This document shows, piece by piece, positions 57,414 to 64,000 of a stretch of DNA of 64,000 nucleotides. A model generated the notes under the pieces. That model did no database searches, had not been told where the DNA came from, and saw nothing but the letters and a program-made list of their open reading frames with translations. Source of the stretch: an uncultured Eubacteriales bacterium (GTDB taxonomy: Bacteria > Bacillota > Clostridia > Oscillospirales > Oscillospiraceae); NCBI GenBank assembly GCA_900544975.1, contig UQXI01000007.1, forward strand, positions 22,365 to 86,364. Reading direction: 5' to 3'. Each line of letters starts with the position of its first letter. Positions within the stretch are counted from its first letter, which is position 1. The position numbers were made by a program, and so were the translations under genes.

Positions 57414-58610
57414 TCAGTCTCCCGGCGTCTCCTCCGGCTGTGACGGATCCTCTTCCGGGGCGCTGGGTTCGGCCGTTGGCTGGCTGGCCTGGGTCTCCTC
57501 TGGCTCCGGCTCGGTCTCCCCCTCTGTGGGAAGGGGTACCGGCTTGGGACAGGGCGGACAGCTCTTGGTGTTCCACACATAGCCCTCCATATCCTCGTCA
57601 TACCGGGCCAGAAGCGTTCCCCCTTCCATATCCGTCAGCACATCCACATGACAATACACCCCGTCTAGCTGGAGGATGTTCCAGTACCACTCCCGGCCGT
57701 TGCTGGTGCCGGAAACCACCTGGCAGTCCAGCCCCGCCCGGCGGCACAGCAGCCCGTATACCATGGCCACAGACCGGCTATCCCCCGCTCCCACGCACAG
57801 GAGGCTGTACACCGGGGTCTCCGAGGGCCGGCTCTGGACGAACAGCGGACGCAGGAAGGCATACAGCCGGTTGGCCTTGACCTGCTCCGAGGTCAGCCCC
57901 TCCACATAGCCCGCTGCGGAGTTTAAGAGCACCTGCACATCCCGGCGCATTTGCAGCAGGGTCTCCTGACTGATGCTGTACCGGAACTGGATCTCCACCA
58001 CCCGCTCGCTCCCCTGGTCCGGGTAGACCTGGACCACCACCTGCGGGCACTCCATAATGGTCTCCAGGTGTTCCTCGTAATAGGTCCGGACAAAGCGGTC
58101 CAAATTCACCGGTTGGTAATTGGCCACTTGCAGCGTAATCGCCGGCTCGGCCCGCTCCAGCGCGCCAATGACCCGATTTTTGATGCCGCTCTCCCCCCAG
58201 GCCGACTGAATGGCCTGGATCTCCTCTTGGGTCCGGGAGTAGAGAATTTCCACAGACACCATCTGACGCACGCCGACTTCCGTCTGCTGGAGCCGGATGT
58301 CCTCCACCGCATAGGCCACCACCGGGTCGGTTTCCATCACCTCGCGGGTGGCCAGGTCCAGTTCCTTTTCCAGGTTGCCGTCATACTGACTCACATCCAC
58401 CGTGGCCTGGTCTGTGTGGTTTTTCACCAGCCGGGCCAGGACCTCTGTCAGTTCCTCCTGACTGGCAGCCTCTGCCACATCCCCCGGCTCTGTCTGGGCG
58501 TAGCCCTCGGCGTGGGGCGTCACAGAGACATAGCTGTCCCCCGTCCAGGCCGTGCACCCTGTGAGCAGACACAGCAGAGCCAGAACAGGCAGCGCCATTT
58601 TTCCTCTCAT
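57414..58610 (-). CDS. Lipoprotein with inactive transglutaminase-like domain
   Basis: I start at 58610 (MRGKMALPVLALLCLLTGC), where the lipobox LLTGC gives a lipid-anchored protein of 398 residues. The first half (about 30-240) is unrecognised, with helix-rich repeats. Residues about 262-330 look like a transglutaminase-like core: VYSLLCVGAGDSRSVAMVYGLLCRRAG, VVSGTSNGREWYWNILQLDG, YCHVDVL. The catalytic Cys of active members is Ser278 and the His of the GHAWN motif is Trp; only the Asp remains, so it is probably a binding domain. The tail is Pro/Glu/Ser-rich. It lies between the YitT gene and prfB. Confidence 0.7.
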   Translation of the reverse strand: MRGKMALPVLALLCLLTGCTAWTGDSYVSVTPHAEGYAQTEPGDVAEAASQEELTEVLARLVKNHTDQATVDVSQYDGNLEKELDLATREVMETDPVVAYAVEDIRLQQTEVGVRQMVSVEILYSRTQEEIQAIQSAWGESGIKNRVIGALERAEPAITLQVANYQPVNLDRFVRTYYEEHLETIMECPQVVVQVYPDQGSERVVEIQFRYSISQETLLQMRRDVQVLLNSAAGYVEGLTSEQVKANRLYAFLRPLFVQSRPSETPVYSLLCVGAGDSRSVAMVYGLLCRRAGLDCQVVSGTSNGREWYWNILQLDGVYCHVDVLTDMEGGTLLARYDEDMEGYVWNTKSCPPCPKPVPLPTEGETEPEPEETQASQPTAEPSAPEEDPSQPEETPGD

Positions 58611-58645
58611 TCGTCCACACTCCCCTTCCCCGGTGGGTTTTACCA

Positions 58646-59509
58646 CTACAGATCGTCTCTGGAATAGCGGCTGAAGCCGTCTCCCAGGACCTGATGGGCC
58701 TCCTGAAGGATGATGAAGGCGTCGGGATCAATGTCCGTCACCAGTTCCTTCAGATCCGTCACCTGCTGCCGCTTGATGGCAGACAGGATCACCTTGATTT
58801 CCTTGCGGCTGTAGTAACCCGCACCGTCCAGGAGGGTCACACCCCGCATCAGCTGCCTGTCAATGGCCTCGGAAATCTCCTCATATTTGGGCGAGATGAT
58901 CATGGCCACCTTGGAGTAGTCAAAGCGATAAATCACCGCGTCAATCACCCTGGAGCTCATATACAGGGCAATGCCGCCATACAGCGTCCGGGTAAAATCA
59001 TGAAACGCAATGCCGGTGAGCAGGGCCACCGCCACATCCAGACACAGAGAGATCCGCCCAACGGGCATATCCCGCTTCCGGAGCTTCACCAGCCGGACCA
59101 CAATATCCGTTCCCCCGGAGGAAACCCCAGACAGAAATACCAGACCCATCCCCACGCCGGTGATTACGCCGCCGTACAACGCACCCAAAATCGGATCGGT
59201 CTGGGGCGCAGGAATGGCCACAAACAGGTCCAGAAACCCGGCCATGGAAAGCATCCCCACCAGGGAGCCAAAGAAAAACCGCTTTCCAATGGCTTTGCCC
59301 CCTATGATAAACAGGGGGATATTCATGACGGCCGTCCAGAGGCCCACCGTGCCGGTCCGAGACCATGCCGCACACACCTGCGCCAGGCCGGACAGGCCGC
59401 CGCAGTTGGTATCATGGGGCTCCAGAAAGAGGTCAAATCCAAGAGAAAAAATGGCACAGCCGGCCACCACCATGGGCAGCCATTTCCACTGAGACCAGAG
59501 TTTTTTCAT
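58646..59509 (-). CDS. YitT family membrane protein
   Basis: The 287-residue protein has five or six membrane segments (DUF161) with the family motifs GFDLFLEPHDTNCGGLSGLAQV and GLVFLSGVSSGGTDIVVRL, followed by a cytoplasmic DUF2179 domain (about 205-285: KVAMIISPKYEEISEAIDRQLMRGVTLLDG, IDPDAFIILQEAHQVLG). The role is unknown; transport has been proposed for the family. The start follows GGGAGCGAATGT. Confidence 0.88.
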   Translation of the reverse strand: MKKLWSQWKWLPMVVAGCAIFSLGFDLFLEPHDTNCGGLSGLAQVCAAWSRTGTVGLWTAVMNIPLFIIGGKAIGKRFFFGSLVGMLSMAGFLDLFVAIPAPQTDPILGALYGGVITGVGMGLVFLSGVSSGGTDIVVRLVKLRKRDMPVGRISLCLDVAVALLTGIAFHDFTRTLYGGIALYMSSRVIDAVIYRFDYSKVAMIISPKYEEISEAIDRQLMRGVTLLDGAGYYSRKEIKVILSAIKRQQVTDLKELVTDIDPDAFIILQEAHQVLGDGFSRYSRDDL

Positions 59510-59547
59510 ACATTCGCTCCCTTCGTTTTACGCCTTCGGCGCAGAAT

Positions 59548-61797
59548 TCACGGTTCCAGATCCAACGTAATCTGTTTCTCCTCCAAATCCTCCGGCCGCA
59601 GCACGGCGCCTGCCGCCGGGAGGGTCCGGCATTTGTACCGGGCCTGGTTGACAATGCCGCTTTGTCCCAGGGGGGCCGCCCGGTCCAGGGCCGCCTTCTT
59701 CCGCAGGGTCAGCACCGCCACGCCTTGGGTCGCCCGGGTGGTCTTGGGGATCAACTGGGCCGTGGAGAAAATCATGGCCCGGCCATCGGTGGAATAGACA
59801 GCCACCGCCTCATCCGCCTCCAGCGCCAGAATGGTCCGGACGGGGCTCTTGTCCGAATAAGCCCCCGTGAGCTTGCGGCGGTTGGACTTGGTGTCATATG
59901 CAGACATGGGCACCTTGGCTGCCTTGCCGTTTTCGAAGAAAAACAGGACCCACCCGGCGTACTCCCCAGGGAACACCACTTGAATCACATTCTCCCCCGG
60001 CTCCATGGCCAGCTTGGTGGGCAGATAATCCCCCAGCTGGGAGGCCTTCCCGTCGTCAAAGTCCGAGAGCCTGGCTTTGTAGCACTGGAACCGGTCGGTA
60101 AACACCAAGATCTCTGCCCGGTTGGTGGTCTCCCGGGAGAAGGACAGGCTGTCTCCCTCCTTGAACCGCTGCTCGCTGGAGGCCCGGAGGGACTGGGGGG
60201 TAATTTTCTTGAAATAGCCCTCCCGGGAGACGAAGGCGGTGACGGGATAGTCCGGCGTCTCCTCCTCCATCTCATCCCCGGAAGCGGTGTCCCAGTGGTA
60301 CAGGATCTCCGTTTTCCGGGGTTGGCCAAACTTCTTGGAGACCTGCTCCAATTCTTTGATGATGATGTTTCGAATCCGGCGGTCGCTTTTCAGGGTCTCC
60401 TCCAGGTCCTGGATCTCCCGCTCCAGGTCGCCGGTCTCTGCGGTCCGCTTCAGAATGTACTCTTTGTTGATATTCCGCAGCTTGATCTCCGCCACAAACT
60501 CCGCCTGGACCTGGTCAATGCCGAAGCCGATCATCAGGTTGGGGATGACCTCCGCCTCCAGCTCCGTCTCCCGGATGATGGCAATGGCCTTGTCGATGTC
60601 CAGGAGAATCCGCTCCAGGCCCTTCAGCAGGTGGAGCTTCTCCCGCTTCTTTCCCAGCTGGAAGTAAACCCGGCGTTTCACGCACTGGCTGCGCCATGCG
60701 GTCCACTCCTCCAGAATCTCCCCCACCCCCATAACCCGGGGCATCCCGGCGATGAGGATGTTGAAGTTGCAGGGATAGGAATCCATCAGGGTGGTCTGCC
60801 GGAAGAGCTTTTGCATCAGCTTCTCCGGATCGGCCCCACGCTTCAGATCAATGGTCAGCTTCAGGCCGGACAGGTCCGTCTCGTCCCGCATATCCCCGAT
60901 CTCCCGGATCTTTCCAGCCCGGATCAGCTCGGAAACCTTGTCCAGAATGGCCTCGGCGGTGGTGGTATAGGGGATCTCATAGATTTCAATGAGATTCCCC
61001 TCCTTCAGGTATCGCCACTTTGCCCGGACCTTGAAGCTGCCTCGACCCGTCTTGTATATGGTACGCATCTCCATGGGATCATACAGCAGCTCTCCGCCTG
61101 TGGGGAAGTCCGGCGCCGGCATGGTCTCCAAAATGTCATGGTCCGGGTTTTTCATCCGGGCAATGGCGGTGACGCAAACCTCCTGGAGGTTGAAGCCACA
61201 GATGTTGCTGGCCATTCCCACCGCGATGCCGGTGTTGGCTGAGACCAGCACATTGGGAAAGGTGGTGGGCATCAGGGTGGGCTCTTTCATGGTGCCGTCG
61301 TAATTGTCCACCATGTCCACGGTGTCGAAGTCCATATCCCGGAACAGCTCCTGGCAGATGGCGTCCAGCTTGGCCTCGGTATATCGGGAGGCGGCGTAAG
61401 CCATATCCCGGGAATAGACCTTACCAAAGTTGCCCTTGGAGTCCACAAAGGGGTGCAGCAGCGCCCCATAGCCCCGGGACAGGCGGACCATGGTGTCATA
61501 AATCGCCGCATCTCCGTGGGGGTTCAGCCGCATGGTCTGGCCCACAATGTTGGCGGATTTGGTCCGTCCGCCGTTCAAGAGGCCCATCTTATACATGGTA
61601 TACAGCAGCTTCCGGTGGGAGGGCTTGAAGCCGTCAATCTCCGGAATGGCCCGGGAGACGATGACGCTCATGGCATAGGGCATGTAATTGATCTCCAGGG
61701 TTTCGGTGATGGGCTGTTCCTCCACCGACCCCCGGAGGCCCATTACACCGGCCACCTCCCGCTTTCCTGTCTGCTCGTCTTTTCGTTTTCTTGGCAT
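59548..61797 (-). CDS. Divergent type IIA topoisomerase, subunit A (ParC/GyrA-like)
   Basis: The 749-residue protein holds the breakage-reunion domain: AIPEIDGFKPSHRKLLYTMYKMGLL, the helix SANIVGQTMRLNPHGDAAIYDTMVRL and the catalytic Tyr in YAASRYTEAKLDAI. A coiled coil (about 380-470) and a C-terminal region with some beta-propeller-like repeats follow. The GyrA-box (QRRGGKG) is not seen, so it should not wrap DNA as gyrase does and is more like topoisomerase IV. Residues around the active site differ from standard GyrA/ParC. Coupled to the B subunit upstream. Confidence 0.88.
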   Translation of the reverse strand: MPRKRKDEQTGKREVAGVMGLRGSVEEQPITETLEINYMPYAMSVIVSRAIPEIDGFKPSHRKLLYTMYKMGLLNGGRTKSANIVGQTMRLNPHGDAAIYDTMVRLSRGYGALLHPFVDSKGNFGKVYSRDMAYAASRYTEAKLDAICQELFRDMDFDTVDMVDNYDGTMKEPTLMPTTFPNVLVSANTGIAVGMASNICGFNLQEVCVTAIARMKNPDHDILETMPAPDFPTGGELLYDPMEMRTIYKTGRGSFKVRAKWRYLKEGNLIEIYEIPYTTTAEAILDKVSELIRAGKIREIGDMRDETDLSGLKLTIDLKRGADPEKLMQKLFRQTTLMDSYPCNFNILIAGMPRVMGVGEILEEWTAWRSQCVKRRVYFQLGKKREKLHLLKGLERILLDIDKAIAIIRETELEAEVIPNLMIGFGIDQVQAEFVAEIKLRNINKEYILKRTAETGDLEREIQDLEETLKSDRRIRNIIIKELEQVSKKFGQPRKTEILYHWDTASGDEMEEETPDYPVTAFVSREGYFKKITPQSLRASSEQRFKEGDSLSFSRETTNRAEILVFTDRFQCYKARLSDFDDGKASQLGDYLPTKLAMEPGENVIQVVFPGEYAGWVLFFFENGKAAKVPMSAYDTKSNRRKLTGAYSDKSPVRTILALEADEAVAVYSTDGRAMIFSTAQLIPKTTRATQGVAVLTLRKKAALDRAAPLGQSGIVNQARYKCRTLPAAGAVLRPEDLEEKQITLDLEP

Positions 61798-61810
61798 GTG
61801 TTACCCCTTC

Positions 61811-63787
61811 CTAAGAGAGGTCTGCCAGCTCCAAATAGCGCTGGCCATTTTCTGCGATAAAATCCTTGCGGGCGCTGAGGCCGTTGCCCAGGAGCATGTC
61901 AAAGTACCAGGCTGTGCGCTCTGCGTCCTCGGGCATGACCTTGATGAGCCGCCGGGTGGCGGGATTCATGGTGGTCATCCACATCATCTCCGGGTCGTTC
62001 TCGCCCAGGCCCTTGGAGCGGTTCAGGATGGGCTTTTTCCCCTCCATCCCCTTGAGAATCTGCACCTTTTCCGCCTCGTTATAGGCAAACCAGGTCTTGT
62101 CCTTGTAAATAATCTCGAACAGGGGGGTCTCCGCAATGTAGACATACCCCTCCTGAATCAGCGTAGGGGTCAGGCGATAGAGCATGGTGAGAATCAGAGT
62201 GCGGATTTGGAAGCCGTCTTCGTCGGCGTCGGTGCATATGACCACCTTGTTCCACCGGAGATTCCCCAAGTCAAAGGCCGTCAGGTCCTTCCCCCGCTTG
62301 CTGCTGACCTCCACCCCACAGCCGATCACCTTCAGCAGATCCGTAATGATCTCACTTTTGAAAATCCGGTCGTAGTCTGCCTTCAGGCAGTTGAGAATCT
62401 TGCCCCGGACCGGCATAATTCCCTGAAACTCCGCATCCCGGGACAGTTTGACGGAGCCCAGCGCGGAGTCGCCCTCCACAATGTAGAGCTCCCGCTGGGC
62501 CACATCCCGGCTCCGGCAGTCCACGAATTTCTGGACCCGGTTGCTGATGTCCATGGAGCCGGAGAGCTTCTTTTTGATGGAGATTTTCGCCTTTTCCGCC
62601 GTCTCCCGGCTGCGTTTGTTCACCAGAATCTGGTCCACCGCCCGGTCCGCTTCCCCTTTGTTCTCCAGAAACCAGACCTGAAGATTCTCCCGGAAGAAGG
62701 CGGTCATGGCCTCCTGAATGAATCGGCTGTTCACCGACTTCTTGGTCTGATTTTCAAAGCTGGCCAGGGTGGAGAAGCAGTTGGTCACCAGAACCAGGGA
62801 ATCCTGAATGTCCTGGAAGAGCACCTTGGACTCATTTTTGGTATACTTTCCCGTCTCCCGGATGTACTTGTCAAAGGCGGAGACAAAGCCGGAGCGGACC
62901 GCTTTATCCGGCGAACCTCCATGCTCCAGCCAGGAGGAATTGTGGTAATATTCCACATGGCTCAGCCGCTTGGAGAAGCAGAAGGCCGCTGTGATTTTCA
63001 GTTTCATTTCCGGCCGGTTTTCACTGTCCCGGCCTCGGCGCTCCGCCTCAAAGTAGGCGGGCATGGTGAAAGCGTCGTCCCCTGTGAGCTCCTCCAGGTA
63101 TTGGGTGATGCCGTGTTCGTAGCAGTATTCCGTCACCTCAAACTTCCCCGCCACCTGGTTGCGGAAGCGGAAGGTGATGCCTTGGTTCACCACGGCCTGG
63201 CGGCGGATCACATCCTGGAAGTATTCTGCGGGAATATCAATTTCTGTGAAAACCTCCCGGTCCGGCTTCCAGTGGAAGTAGGAGCCTGTTTTTTTTCGGT
63301 CCGTCGCTTCCTTCTTCAGGCCGCCCACATTCCGGCCCTTTTCAAAATGGAGGCTGTATTTGTGCCCATCCCGGCGGATGACGGCGTCGAAATACTCGGA
63401 AGCATACTGGGTGGCACAGGTGCCAAGGCCATTGAGGCCCAGAGAAAATTCATAGTTGCTGCCACCGGCGTCATATTTTCCGCCGGCGTACATCTCGCAG
63501 AACACCAGTTCCCAGTTATACCGCTTTTCCTTCTCGTTCCAATCCACGGGACAGCCCCGGCCAAAGTCCTCCACATCCACGGACAGGTCCTCATACCGGG
63601 TGACCACAATCAGGTCGCCATACCCCTCCCGCGCCTCGTCGATGGCGTTGGAGAGAATCTCAAACACCGCATGTTTACACCCCTCCAGATCATCCGAGCC
63701 AAAGATCACCGCAGGCCGCTTCCGCACCCGCTCCTCGTCTTTCAGCATGGAGATGGAGGTATTATCATATGCCTTTTTCCTTGCCAT
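61811..63787 (-). CDS. Divergent type IIA topoisomerase, subunit B (ParE/GyrB-like)
   Basis: The 658-residue ATPase subunit starts at 63787 (MARKKAYDN). The GHKL site has EILSNAIDEAREGYGD, VEDFGRGCPVDW (usual form DNGRGIP) and GLNGLGTCATQYAS. The TOPRIM part has YIVEGDSALGSVKLSRD (standard: EGDSAGG), TDADEDGFQIRTL and GLGENDPEMMWMT. Many signature places deviate, so this is not the main gyrase. Such an extra pair is seen in Oscillospiraceae-type genomes. Probably works with the A subunit, 13 bases downstream. Confidence 0.88.
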   Translation of the reverse strand: MARKKAYDNTSISMLKDEERVRKRPAVIFGSDDLEGCKHAVFEILSNAIDEAREGYGDLIVVTRYEDLSVDVEDFGRGCPVDWNEKEKRYNWELVFCEMYAGGKYDAGGSNYEFSLGLNGLGTCATQYASEYFDAVIRRDGHKYSLHFEKGRNVGGLKKEATDRKKTGSYFHWKPDREVFTEIDIPAEYFQDVIRRQAVVNQGITFRFRNQVAGKFEVTEYCYEHGITQYLEELTGDDAFTMPAYFEAERRGRDSENRPEMKLKITAAFCFSKRLSHVEYYHNSSWLEHGGSPDKAVRSGFVSAFDKYIRETGKYTKNESKVLFQDIQDSLVLVTNCFSTLASFENQTKKSVNSRFIQEAMTAFFRENLQVWFLENKGEADRAVDQILVNKRSRETAEKAKISIKKKLSGSMDISNRVQKFVDCRSRDVAQRELYIVEGDSALGSVKLSRDAEFQGIMPVRGKILNCLKADYDRIFKSEIITDLLKVIGCGVEVSSKRGKDLTAFDLGNLRWNKVVICTDADEDGFQIRTLILTMLYRLTPTLIQEGYVYIAETPLFEIIYKDKTWFAYNEAEKVQILKGMEGKKPILNRSKGLGENDPEMMWMTTMNPATRRLIKVMPEDAERTAWYFDMLLGNGLSARKDFIAENGQRYLELADLS

Positions 63788-63849
63788 AGGTACCCTCGCT
63801 GTACTTTTAGGCATCTTGCCCAAAAGCATCCATTTTATAAATCAAATCT

Positions 63850-63878
63850 AGTATACGCGACCCGCACCCAAAAGTCAA
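63850..63878 (-). promoter_or_regulatory. Sigma-A promoter of the topoisomerase operon
   Basis: TTGACT, 17 bases, TATACT on the minus strand, about 60 bases before the start. Confidence 0.7.
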
Positions 63879-64000
63879 CCAAGTCGCAGCCCGGCGCAGT
63901 GCAGCCAGGTGTAGGATTTACAATGATGTGTGACGCGAGGCGGGGAGCTATGGAAATGTGGAAAACCGCGGAGCGGTTTACACACATTCCCACAGCACTA

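Noticed and set aside
63880..64000. Gene or origin at the right edge
   Set aside because: The last 120 bases hold no start with ribosome site, no DnaA-box cluster and no A/T-rich unwinding region.

Overview
The window reads as chromosome of a spore-forming, GC-rich Gram-positive of the class Clostridia, most likely a gut Oscillospiraceae (Flavonifractor/Oscillibacter type). Supporting signs are spoIVA and bofA (sporulation), an S-layer-homology protein, a choloylglycine (bile salt/penicillin) hydrolase, a fused IspH-ribosomal protein S1, an FMN-riboswitch RibU gene, a CIRCE-controlled htpG, sigma-A type promoters, and the absence of outer-membrane genes. The species is inference. I saw no tRNA, rRNA, CRISPR array, integrase or prophage genes. 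Nearly all of the window is housekeeping chromosome with a few accessory insertions and small non-coding repeats.

Left part (1-14 kb): 5' end of a secreted subtilase, a winged-helix regulator, an SLH surface protein, the choloylglycine hydrolase, a five-gene nickel/oligopeptide-type ABC importer (lipoprotein, two permeases, two ATPases), bofA, and a pair made of an SCP2-like protein and a class III aminotransferase. From 14 to 22.5 kb: spoIVA, then a 1069-residue LRR-Roc-COR (Roco) GTPase on its own promoter between two repeat-rich gaps, then a GNAT and a ClpE-like unfoldase. From 23 to 30 kb: YabE-like G5/3D protein, rsmA, YjjG-like HAD phosphatase, YihY membrane protein, a DUF5685-DnaJ pair and a DUF4143 ATPase.

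Middle (30-43 kb): murD-ispD-ispF operon, RNase P RNA, DUF1905 gene, greA-lysS, and a PucR-type regulator followed by ftsE-ftsX, an M23 peptidase and a CtpA-type protease (division and cell-wall control), then a pseudouridine synthase and small genes. Right part (43-64 kb): FMN riboswitch-ribU, two tandem paralogous membrane proteins, htpG with CIRCE, a metallopeptidase-like gene, an ABC-F protein, a Lar-like zinc ribbon, a GNAT, an OFA-type MFS transporter, a Dabb protein, the prfB-cmk-ispH/rpsA operon, a transglutaminase-like lipoprotein that has lost its catalytic residues, a YitT protein and a divergent type IIA topoisomerase pair.

Most notable: the solitary Roco GTPase with twelve nearly identical 22-residue LRRs; a MITE-like 182-bp repeat with perfect 27-bp terminal inverted repeats (two full copies, one 183-bp inverted copy, one decayed); an ABC-F protein in which every visible element of one composite ATP site is degenerate while the other is intact; a possible internal start for free S1 inside ispH-rpsA; and a promoter that sits in the loop of a terminator in front of rsmA.
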